Assembly: GCF_007655135.1 (NCBI RefSeq)
Contig: NC_045129.1
Location: 5,208,001-5,272,000, forward strand
Direction: 5' to 3'
DNA length: 64,000 nucleotides
Source of the DNA: Punica granatum
Lineage: Eukaryota; Streptophyta; Magnoliopsida; Myrtales; Lythraceae
Part shown: positions 36,625 through 47,775 of the stretch, one piece after another
Layout of the letters: the number at the start of each line of letters is the position of its first letter
How positions within the stretch are numbered: position 1 is the stretch's first letter
The notes under the pieces: generated by a model
The model's database searches: none
What the model was told of the DNA's origin: nothing
What the model saw: the letters and a program-made list of their open reading frames with translations, nothing else
Translations under genes and position numbers: made by a program

Positions 36625-38041
36625 TCATCTGAAGACGAGGCTTCCATTCTGTTGAAGCCTTAGATTCTCGATGAGGGACTGGTAGAATGATTTCAATGCT
36701 TTGATGTCACAGCCCTGTGCAAAGGCAAACTAAAGGTGTAAGAGGAAGGACAAAGAAGAATCGCGAGATGGACAACTATGATCAAGAACACACTGCAGCA
36801 TGCCATCTGCAATTTCAAGTATTATATCCAAGGGATCAATCTATGGGAGAGATCAGGTGTGATCAGGAGGATATAACATTATTCTACTCTTCCATATTAC
36901 TTGTTTATCTCGGATGGGCCTTGTAGTTTATTCATTGAAGAAAAAAGCAAGGGAGCTACCTCAAGTACCTGCAACTTTTGACAGTATTGCTCTGCCAAAT
37001 CTTGAGGGCAATGTGCTGCTGGGAAACCTCTCGAGACAAAGTAAACAAGAAAATCGTCGCCAAACTTCTCATACATGACCTTTTGTGCTGATACAATTTC
37101 TCCAAACAAGAGAAGCTGCAACAGATATCCAATTTAACAAATCAAAATGCATATCCATAATCAGATGTTAAGTGGATATCTCTTTAGCAACTCAATTTTT
37201 CAGAAAGGCTGAAATTTCATAAAATACTATATTAACATTAAAGTTAGCCAAGGCCAAAAATATCTGAAACAGCCCGTTTAATACAATGGAGTCACAAGGG
37301 ACAATGGAATTGCATCCTCGACAGAATTTCATAGCTGAATCCTCTTTCCATTGGAATGCACCAAACAAGTCATTAAGCTCTGGTCAAATCAATGATGAAA
37401 ATTCTAAGGGTTTTCTGTTCGTGTAGTTAATCAAGAATAGGCTTCTCTATTGGCTTCCAACAAAAGAACCTGCACAATCCTCTAAGTCCACACCAAATTT
37501 AATAGAAAAATTGTAAATCTAACATACGGATATCAATTATTAGAGGAGAAGCAATATAAAGGAAATTATCTTACAGTATTTGCATCCCGAAACTCGAAGG
37601 ATTTATCAAGCACACTTTGCAAGCAACAATTAGTTGCAAAGGCCTCGATGACGAACCTTTGAAAACCAGGCACCTGCAATAAATGTTGCCAATTCAGTGC
37701 AAACAGAGATGATTCCAAGGATCAAGTTGCAGGTTCAACTAGAACAAGAGCGATGTGGAGAGTAGACAATACCTTCTCTTCATTTGGCCCAGTGCACCAA
37801 TCTTTTATTAATCTAGTAAATATCTGTACACATGCCTGCATGATGCATGAGCAATCACATTAGAACTCAAGCCGTACTAAGAAGGCTGACTACTCTGAGA
37901 AGAAGCAAAGTCAAAAGCAAAAATATATATATAAAACGCACTAACTACTAGAAATAGCATTAAACTTTGCTAGAGATGAAGTTGGAACTAGCTTTTCCAT
38001 CCTCCCTAATCACCCTTTCAAAATCCTCCAATTCCACACAC

Positions 38042-38072
<31 letters not shown>

Positions 38073-41000
38073 AATACAAATACAAATACGGGACAATAAG
38101 ACAATTTGAAACTCCAAAACGTACCTTCCTCACAAGAATGTCTCTGTGATTGCAAGAGGTATAGAGTAATAACTGCATCAGTCGGTCCAGATAACCCCTA
38201 CTTTTGGGTGAAAGGAAGATTGATGATAAACCGTGCATTGTTATCACATGAAGAAATGTATAAAATGACTTCTGGAGCTCTTGCAGCTCGCGGAATTCCT
38301 ACCAACAATTTAAGAGAAATCAAATATAGTTTCACTATGAATAAGCCTTGACAGAAAAAAAATTATGGACAGATTCGACAAGAAAAGTAAACTGATGTTT
38401 CTCCAATGAATATACATTAAAACGGCTCGGTGCCTTCATACCTCAGTGTTAGTGCCAGGTCCTGAAAGAATGGCATCTGTTGGAATCATACCAAAAATCC
38501 TACCAGCAATGACTGGAAACACTTCCTCTACAATTTCTTGGACTAAGGTGCTAAATTTGCAAATGAGTTGATTGAGTAACACGAGGAAGCGAACCATTTC
38601 CTCTGGCTGCATTAAAAAGTTACTTTAAATGAAAATTATTTTCTTGGGCGAGAAATCAAGAATAGTCAGTCAAAAATTTCACCCCAAGTTCAGAACCAAG
38701 TAGAGAGACAAAATCTTTCCCGATAAAGAAAATGACAGACTACCCCTGAATATTTGACTACATACCTCGCTTTCCGTTAGCAACTGCTCAAATGCCTTGG
38801 GGAGGTAAGGAAACACAGATGCTCCAAGAGTATCCACCATGCGGTGTATGAATGATAGAACCTAAGTACCACATATACCACAATGAGGATTGCAGTATTA
38901 TTTGAAAATAGGATGTGCTCCTACTGAATTGCACACTATATACAGATCTTACCTTATTACGTAAAGGCTCTACCTTCGGATATACAATAAGTACTTGAAG
39001 GAGAATATCCAAAGTCTACATTAGAAAAGAAAGCAAATGAGATTTTAGCAAGTAAATATCACGATAACTAGTCCGAGAAGTGTAGTAGTCCGCACAATAT
39101 CCCTTCAGTAATATAGCATGTCTATACCATTTGCGCAACTAGCATAAATAGAAAACACCAAAAAAAAAAAGAAGGAAAATACAGTCTAGCAAATTTAAAA
39201 TTTCACTAGCCATAACAAAATGGAAATGAAATGGCATGCACATCTAAAATCCCTTTCTTCAATCCAATGAAATATTGAAATATCATTTTTGATATTTTCT
39301 GTGAGAATTATTATGGAAGGATATGACAACGATATATAGGGAGAACAAAGACGCCCTCTTCAAAATGTTATTTATGGTCAAACACAGTCCACTAAAAAGA
39401 GCAAACTTGGAAATTCACGAGTTCAAGCATACTTATGCTTAAAAAAATAATTTAGAAAAAAGTAAAGATCCTGAAAACCAACCTTCTTGAACATTTGACC
39501 GATTGCAGGTCGACTAGCAGTAACAAGGCGCTCACTGAAGCCCTGAAATGCAAAGACATGTGATGAAGTTATCAATGCATGTGCAAGATCAGAAAAGAAA
39601 AAGTAGAGCAACCTAATATCAAACGAAGAGCGGGAAAGAGTAAGCCCCAGCTCCCTAAAGAAAGTTATGGCGTTTCATCATCAAAGGATTCAGAAACATA
39701 GTAAATCAAAAATTAGTATGGTGGCAAGAAGTTAAAGAAGACAACCTTGCTGAGGGCATTAATTGCCATGATTATTTGCTGAATGATAGCAAACTTTGCA
39801 GAAGACTCATCCATACTATCTGTGGGAGTTGAAAGCAGAGATCCAACCTGGTTCGTAACATAAATAACGCAGACCGCATTCACAAAGAAATGATTGATTA
39901 TTATATTCACTTAACCACTCTAAGAGGAGGAGAATTGATTTTACTTTATTTACAGACCTGTTGGCACAGAGGGGTCAGAAGAGAAGATAGATACTCAGAT
40001 TGCTTTTCAAGAGGCACATCTTCCATTCCAATAAGCAACCCAATTGCCTGTTACAAATGTTATCGGTAAGTATAAACAAGAGTCAGCATTTTTGACATAA
40101 TTCCTCCTACTCAATCCAAAAAGCTCAATGGTGGCCATGTCCCAAAGAATTGCCAGGAAATAATCCTACCTCAAATATGTGGCTCCCATCTTCAGATGCC
40201 GAGAGTTCTTTAGAGGTATAGCCTGTATTTGTAAACCTTGCAACTGCATCCTGCAAACCCTGATAAAGGTACTGTACAAAAGTCATCATAAATGTCCCAT
40301 TGAACGTGTGAACACAAACCAAAATGCGACAGATATGCAATATGATATGCTAAAGCACTTCCTACAATTCCCAATCCTATCATCACAGCTCATCATACTA
40401 TTCAAGCAGGACACTCAAATATTTTCCGACATGTTCTCTAGCTTACCTCAGTGCTTTCCCTCTAAGGACAAAAAAATAGACTTCACCAGCACTTCAAGTT
40501 CCCTTTTGGTAATAAAAATCTTCAATTTTAAGTAATCAACTGTGTTCAGTTGACAGACTAGATAATAATAATAAAAAATTGTTCATTTTTTATTTGTTAA
40601 ACCGTCTAGCATGAGCTCCATTAGATACACACAACTTTGTCCTTGAAGAGTTGTCTTTATCAGCAGGCTGATCCGAAACAAGAAAGTCCCTCTATAGCAA
40701 AACACATTATCTCCCAACTCTAGAAAATTGATTTCTGCCGAAACAGGTCCAACAAGCGACTATTTTTCAAATTCACCTCCCTTCCACTCCCGACTGTTTT
40801 TCCACTAATTCACAGCATTGTAAATCACAAGCTCCTCCATCAATCTGCTAAACCTTCACTATCTAACGACACTAACAATGCAACCAAATGTGATTAGACT
40901 TACTGAAGCTGAAAATTTTATTTTAAAGAAAAAAGGGACGGTATCTATCAACCTGCAGAATTGTCTCTATGAAAGGCACAAGGTTTGCTTTCAGGAGCTT

Positions 41001-42662
41001 CACGACCCTCATAAAGAGGTAGCTTGCCCTCCGACTAACATTTACATTTGGGTGGCGTATCCCTCTCTCATCGAGAAAAGCTGCCAGCACCATGGGGATG
41101 TATTGGGGATTCTCCTGAACAAACTTCATGTACCTTGTGATTGTGTCCAAATAAACCAGCGCCACTAACCTATGAGAGTGGCATGGAAATCTTGTGGACA
41201 AAAGCGTCGGCACCAACTCGCTCAAGAGTCCACTCCCACTCTTCATCGACTCCTCATTTTGAGACTCCCCAAGGGCATAAAAGAGGGAAAGGGCTGCCTC
41301 AACCTCTTCGACATTTCTATCAGATGAGGATGAGACAGCACTAGCTAGCGAGTTCCTAATGAACAGAAGAGTAAGATTAGGTGCTACACGTCCTACACTA
41401 CGGAGCAACACCAATAAATCCTTTCGACTCTCAGCCATCCGGTCCTCCTCCTCAATGCCAATCTTATCCAGTGAGTCAAGGTTCTCCCTATAAGCAGGGT
41501 CATATCGAATCTGAGTGCGGATAACCTCCAAGATCTGGCCCACGTGATGAAGCTCTTTGTCCTTCAAGGTAGAAATGCCCTTCATTGTGGCCATGTAGCT
41601 TGACAGGAGCTGCACAACATTGAATCCCGAGTGGACCTCACAGTTCTGTACAACATAAAATACAGAGGGTAGTACTTCATCCAATAGCTTTGTGGACTCC
41701 CTCTTTGCTTCCTCAGAATTCACTCTTTTCAAGCACTCCAAGACTTCTGTTGCATAATCTGTGAGCAATGCAGCAACCCCTGGCACAAGCTCGGAATCAC
41801 CATAAGTAATTAAACTAAAGACACGACTGATTTGAAGACTTTCCAGTAGGGACAACTTCGACTGTGGATCCATCCGCTTCAAGACAACAGCAGAGATGCA
41901 ACCTGCGGCTGAGCAACGGAGCTGCTCTGACAGCCCGTCAAGCAAAACCAAGTCGAATAGTAAGGGGACAAATGCATCATTAGCAACTAATCCGATATCA
42001 ATCCACGAAATGTACCTCCTCATAGTATCTAATACACCCGAAGATAGCTCGGGGTCTGAGTTTCTGTACAACGTCACAATGTCGTACCAAGCCCTAACGA
42101 TCTGCGCCACACATTGCTGCCTCATCGCATCCTTAACCCGCCCTGCGACTGCCACTTCCTCGGGGGACCGAGGGTAATCGAGGCTAATCAACTCATCGTC
42201 CAGAGAATTCAAGACCCGACAGAACATATCGATCACGGCCGCCCCTTTACTCAGATGCGGTAAGAAGTCGACAAATACGGAGGACCAGATTACGGGGTAC
42301 TCGAAATAGATCAATGTGACAAAGACCTGGGCAAGCTTGTTCTTGATGAATGCAGGGCCCTCGAGGACACCCACATTCTTATCGTCGGAGCAAGCGATGG
42401 ACAGGACAGAGCTCCGGACATAGTCCTTCTCGTCCAATCCCATCAGGGAGTACTTAACCCGAATGACTTCATGTAAGGTCTGCAAGCACCAGAACTGGAC
42501 CTGGACGAGCTTGCAGAATCGCAGCTTTTCGATGCAAATACGACAGATTGTGGGGGTTTCTTTGATTTGCTGGCAGTATGCTACCGCCTGTGCCTTTAAG
42601 CCCGAGTCAATGTTCCCCGATTCATCGAAACTGATCACTATCGCTTCCTCGAGAGGGTCCAT
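36625..42662 (-). CDS. PSD: Exportin-T (PAUSED), tRNA nuclear export receptor, 13 exons
   Basis: Exons on the minus strand: 42662-40953, 40250-40170, 40047-39958, 39847-39746, 39542-39483, 39015-38953, 38861-38766, 38606-38442, 38298-38125, 37835-37773, 37673-37575, 37115-36969 and 36714-36625. All are phase 0 with GT-AG borders. They sum to 980 codons (979 aa), the normal size for plant exportin-T. The chosen start gives MDPLEEAIVISFDESG. An upstream ATG-less frame extension to 42755 is ignored because the family begins at MDP. The C-terminus QNGSLVFR matches the plant family. The protein is an all-helical HEAT-repeat importin-beta-family karyopherin: an N-terminal Ran-binding region, an Xpo1-like domain near residues 100-250, and later tRNA-contacting repeats. 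Known role: with RanGTP it carries mature tRNA from nucleus to cytoplasm; Arabidopsis paused mutants are delayed in phase change. Exon 1 alone encodes 570 residues. No frame breaks are seen. Confidence 0.96.
38041..38074. repeat. C22-A12 homopolymer pair in exportin-T intron 9
   Basis: Twenty-two consecutive C (38041-38062) are followed by twelve A. The run lies between exons 9 and 10 of the exportin-T gene, so it does not touch coding sequence. Length may be uncertain because homopolymers are hard to sequence. Confidence 0.9.
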
Positions 42663-43739
42663 AGGTCGACAAACCCTAGGACGTTGAGAAGCCCTATTCA
42701 ATTGGAAACCTTCCCGGCTTCCAGCTCCGTTTAAAGTCGACAATGAAAAACCCAAAAGACGTAACCGTCGGAGTCGATAGAAAGGAGCGGTTATTTGACT
42801 GTCCCGATTCGATTGGATTCGATTCCGGGGGTAGAGAACCAGAGGAATAAGGATTGGAAAGAATTGAAGCTGACGAGCTATGGGAATCGTTGCTCGGAGA
42901 AGAAAGATTGGATGAATTCAAAGGAGCAGTGCCGGTAGGGCGACTAGGGTTTTTGGAGTCTGTGTGAGGCTTGACGCTCTGTTTGCAGGGAAGAAAAGGA
43001 GACTCTCTCTAGGGTTGGATTTGGAATTTTGTGTTCTTAATGAACAGTCATCTTAATTCGAGTCCGCGGACTTTTTTTGCAGTTTTATATTTTATGTTGA
43101 TATTATTATATTCATGAATTCTATAATAACAAAAACTTTGAAATAAATAATCAATTATAAAATTTGAAAAACAAATTATTATGAAAATGTGAACAAATTT
43201 ACAGGGTATGTGAATAATCAATCATCCTGAGTTGAGAGTCACGAACGGAAACTGCGCTAATTAATCGAATGGAGAACTCTCGTGTTCTCGTGAGAGGAAT
43301 TTAAATTACATAATATATATAGATATAATAAGACAAATAACACTATGTTAAGAGGAAGCACAATTCTCTTTCTTCGTGGGGGTCTAATTCGATCACATAT
43401 TTTTATTATTGAACTTAGTCTCTTGATAAACGTAATAAATATAAAGAAGAGACATCCTTCACCCAGTAGCGAATGGTTGATCCAAGATTTCAAAATTGAT
43501 AGGATAGGGAATTAATACATCTAACGCACTCTAAATGTGAAAATTGATCCTCTAAAAAAGGAAATATTGAATGAATTGATTGTAAATTATGAGATTTTGC
43601 TAGTAAAATGGGACAAAAATTAAGAGAATAAAATGAAGAATGGAGTAAAAGATTATACGGAGAAGAGATATAAATCATTTATGTAATGACAATCTATTTA
43701 TAATATCTAAAAGTTGGCTCCTCAGGTTAGTGCGTGGAG
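42663..43739. other. Exportin-T 5' region, then AT-rich intergenic DNA
   Basis: 42663 to about 43030 is GC-richer and T/C-rich on the gene strand, consistent with a 5' UTR and core promoter. Beyond that the DNA is AT-rich with no gene signal. Confidence 0.45.
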
Positions 43740-45243
43740 AGGCCTCTATTTTTATCTTCGAGGGATTGTCATGCCAGTTGGCTGAGTTACCGGAGCTTTC
43801 AACCTAAACTCCATCTTCCTCCCAGGCTATTCCACCTCTCCTCGGCTTGTGTTCTCGATCTGCTTGACCAAAGCAGAAACATCAGAAGTCACATTACTGA
43901 TAAGGAATTTCAAGGCCTTACTATGCGTGTGCAACCTGTGCTTTTCCACCTTATTAGTCTCGAGCAAGTCACCGCCATCTCTAAGTGACTCCAAGTACTT
44001 TTCTTCAGGAGCCGCACACTCGACCGCTGTCGTCAAAACTTTTCCTTGCAAAACATACATGCTTTTCTGCAACGGTTTCTTCATTACCACGAGTGCGCCC
44101 TTCGAGATTTTAATGACTCCACCTCGGCACCTATACTTATAGCCAAGCTTGTTAAGTGTACCCAACGAGATTGAATTTTTCTTTAACCCCGAGACATGCT
44201 TAACATCTAACATCTCACTGCCAATATGCAACTTGATCCGCACTTCGCCCATTCCGACAACATCATACATGTCACCATTAGTCATTCGAACTTTCTCACC
44301 TTCTACAAACCGATAAGTAAAAAAGAATCCTCTATCATTGCAAACATGAAAAGTGCATCCGAGTCAAGAACCCACGTGATACCTGAAGTGCCAGATGTAG
44401 TGAGAATTTGGCACCTGCATTTTCGACATCTGCTGCTGTCAAAATATCTCATTCCTCATACCTTTCCTCTGCTACTACCACATCACCTGAGAGCTCACCT
44501 TACTTGCCTCTTCGCCTCGAGCAATCTCTCTTAAGACAGCCTTCCTCGTTGCAATTCTAGCAAATTGGCTTTCTACCCCTTGACTTGCGCATGCCACAAG
44601 ACCCCTTCTCACTCGATTTGCCCTTTACTATTAGGCCCTCACCTTTGCATCCATGGTGCTCCATCACCTTCTTCTATAACTCCTTCGAGTTCAATGATGC
44701 CCTAACATCTTCTAATGCTTGTCCAACCATATAGCATGGTATTCATGAAACTATCATATGCTTCCGAGAAAGAACACAACAACAATTGAGCCTGATCCTC
44801 GTCTTCAATCTTGACATTTTCCCTCGCGAGATCCATCCCGATTTAATTAAAGAGGTCCACGCGATCTCCTATGAAGGTCCTAGACTCATCTTCAAATGGT
44901 ACAATTGATGTTTTAAGTACAACTTGCTCGTTAGAGACTTCCGCTGATATAGCGATTCCAACTTCTCCCACACTTTCGTTGCCGAGTCCTGATCGTATAC
45001 CTTTCATAGACCTTTATTCGATAGGTTCAACTGGATGGCGCTTAGAGCCTTCGACATCACTGTCTTTCTCTCCACCTGTTACGGGACCGCGGGCAGCTTC
45101 TTTTCTCCTTTTAATGCTCCCTTAAGGCCATGTTGCACCAGCAAAGCCTTCATCTTGATCTTCCATAGCCCAAAGTCGTTCGATCCGTCAAACTTCTCCA
45201 CCTCAAACTTGGCTCTCGACACTTCACCCGCTCCTAGACTGTA
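43740..45243 (-). pseudogene. Decayed Ty1/copia gag to pre-integrase region
   Basis: Minus-strand matches run in polyprotein order. A gag N-terminal part near 45080-45225 (KFEVEKFDGSNDFGLWKIKM) is followed by a mid-gag region near 44900-45050, a zinc-knuckle region near 44530-44600 and a gag-pre-integrase region at 43827-44285 (LKKNSISLGTLNKLGYKY). The reading frame is broken. Near 45225 a GTG stands where the gag start would be expected, in-frame stops follow at about 45078 and in mid-gag, and the zinc knuckle has a stop after its first Cys and Cys where His is expected. Integrase core, reverse transcriptase and RNase H are absent. It is a dead, 3'-truncated element. Confidence 0.8.
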
Positions 45244-45255
45244 GCTATGATACCA
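45244..45255 (-). other. Retrotransposon primer-binding site
   Basis: On the minus strand, TGGTATCATAGC sits three bases inside the LTR end. It is complementary to the 3' end of initiator Met tRNA, the usual copia primer. Confidence 0.75.
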
Positions 45256-45258
45256 ATT

Positions 45259-45871
45259 TGTTGTGAAAGATGCCGAATTCAAGGAATTTAAAGCGAGAAG
45301 AAAGAATAATGAATATTGAGATATACATGGTAAAACCCTCGGAGTGAGGAAAACGTCCACGGAAAAAGCATGACATTTTACTAGATCAATAAAATCGGAG
45401 AACACAACTTCAAGATCGCAGTCGTGTTTCCCAACATCCCTTTACAAGACCCAAATCTGATAAGAGCCTTATAATCTTCTCAATTCTCACTACTCTCTCA
45501 CTTGAACCCTAGAGACTCCAAGAGAGTAAACCCGAGAACTCCCAAAAAGATTACCCGTGATTCCCGCAAGTGTTGTCTTGATACAAGACCCTCTCCCTTG
45601 AGACAATATCCTCCCGATTTCTCAACGATATCTTGATATAATTCTATGATATTTCCCCTTTGAAATATTCTACAGATGTTCTAGAATTATCTTTAATATC
45701 CCATAGAGATAATTTTCCCATTTAAAAATGTAAGGGATGCAACGAAACCAAGACAAAATAGGAGACATAATCTCAGGAAAATCTGAGATCTTGCACCTTC
45801 CTTTTTTGTCCAATCTCGTTACTGGCTTTTGGGTCTTCGAATTATCCGCTGAATATGAGATACCCTTAACA
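45259..45871 (-). mobile_element. 5' LTR of the copia relic
   Basis: On the minus strand the LTR would start TGTTAAGGG (45871) and end TTTCACAACA (45259). It has TG...CA ends, is about 613 bp long, and lies directly upstream of the primer-binding site. The right boundary is inferred from the TG end, because the partner LTR and target duplication are missing. Confidence 0.6.
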
Positions 45872-45964
45872 CTTATTAACAAGACAACTTTTCATTATGT
45901 AACTAGAATATTTATCCCAATAATATATGTTAAATTAGCTCATAACCAATGCCCACTTAAATTA

Positions 45965-46490
45965 GGTTGATAGGGGCTCTAGTGCCTCCGTCAAGGGTGG
46001 GGGAGGTCCAAATCGATGGAGCCCTTCCGGCATCCCCTCTCTCTCAGTGAGGTCGCCGAAGGCACTGGAGGCCCCATCGACCTCGTCAAGAGGGATGGGA
46101 GGCTGGAAAGGCTCCCTCCTCCGGTCCATTTTTATTTTATTTTTGTATTTTTTTTACATTTTTCTAATTCTTATTTGATTTTTATTTGATTTGATTTAAT
46201 TTTTTTTTACATTTTTCTTATTTTATAAAATGTCAAATTACTTTTTCATTTTTTAAATTCTTTTGTATTTGCTTTTTTACATTTTTTTCTTATTTATAAA
46301 AATTTCAAACTATATTTCTATTTTTTTTATTTTTTTGTATTTTATAAAAAGCACCAAAATATTTTTTAATTTTATTTATTTTCAAATATTTTTTGCTTAT
46401 TTATTATTTTACATTTTTTAAAAATTTATTTTATTTTAGTTAATTTTATTCTATTTTTCTAAATTTATTATGGTCTTTTATAAATCCTTA
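45965..46490. other. GC-rich patch followed by long T-rich low-complexity DNA
   Basis: 45965-46135 is GC-rich (gaggtcgccgaaggcactgg and similar), reminiscent of repeat-derived sequence. It abruptly gives way to about 350 bp of T-rich TTTTAT/TTTTTAC simple sequence. No open frame with family features is present. Confidence 0.4.
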
Positions 46491-46719
46491 AGAATTATTG
46501 ACCTGGCATGCGATGGTTAGTCCACATGTACCGATTGACGGCCAACTGAGATTGTTTTTAATAGTGTTATGTCCACGTCAACAACCGTTAACAGTCGGTT
46601 ATAAGATATACCAAATTTATCACTTTTCTAAACGTCTTAGGACTACTTTTTGCAAAGTCATACTTATAGGACTTAAACTCAAAAACTAGTAAACTTTTAG
46701 GATCATTGCTATCTTTTTT

Positions 46720-47230
46720 CCGAATATAAAGGGTAGAATAACATGAAATTTTTATATAAAGAGTACCCAAAATTTCACGTTGTATGATTATTATGTGAAT
46801 TTTACATATATTACATATACAGAGGTATGTATGTATAAACCTCATCAACTCTTCTCTCTTGGTCTCATTAATTGCGTAGCTTTGGAAATATGTGATTAGG
46901 CTGGAGGATTCGTGGAAATTAGTCCAACGCGCGAGCGTTTGAACATTTTATTTTTAGTTCATTTTTCTGAATTGAACTTAAAAAAAAGGCTTGAAATATT
47001 ATACAATAAATTTATATATAAATATAAATATAAAGAATAGAACAACACAAACTATTTATGACAAGAGTATCCAAAATTTTTCGGTGTACTATTATTATGT
47101 GAATTTTACATATATTACATATACATAGATATGTATATATATGCCTCATCAGCTCTTCTCTCTCGGTCTCATTAATTTAGAAGCATTGGAAATATGTGAT
47201 TAGGCTCAAGGATAGGTGGAAATTAATCAA
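46720..47230. repeat. Direct duplication, ~304-bp period
   Basis: ttattatgtgaattttacat...ctctctyggtctcattaatt...ggaaatatgtgattaggct occurs at about 46720-46925 and again at 47025-47230. Identity is high over about 200 bp, with roughly 100 bp of less similar DNA between. Confidence 0.75.
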
Positions 47231-47775
47231 CCAATCATTAATTCTTGTATAACTATAAATTTAGTTAAAAACATAAGAAAACTATTCTATCTACATCAAT
47301 GTGCATGGCTCCTTTTTATATACATTCATGAGAATAATTTTATATGCATTTCCTTTAGGAAGCGAAATTGGGACTGCTGCAGTGCATAGTTTCATATACA
47401 GAAGAACTTCGATCCTCAGAACCGACCCCTCCATCACCGCGTTCGAGCGGCAAAACGAAAAAAGGGCTCGGCGTCCACATCTATCAGCTGACTGCCGTTA
47501 CTATTGAACTTTCAATCCGATTACCGATTTCTTTTTGAAACATCAAATTTAGAGACTGCTCTCCTTTTGATAAGCCACAAGAAATAAAGGAAAAACAAGG
47601 ATCAATTGCATATGTAGCAAAGCCAGCATTTTCTCTTAATCTTACGTAGTGGATGACAAAACCTAAGACAGACCAGTTACAATCTAAAATAACGGCTCGA
47701 AACCGATATCAAAAGGACGAGGAACGTCGATCCTATAACCGTCCCAAGCTTGTTTAATACATAGAGCGAGATTAG

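Noticed and set aside
36399..36647. 82-codon minus-strand frame at the exportin-T end
   Set aside because: It overlaps the last exportin-T exon in a different frame and its 3' UTR. No family features.
42663..42755. N-terminal extension of exportin-T
   Set aside because: It needs a non-standard start and has no counterpart in the family, which starts at MDPLEE.
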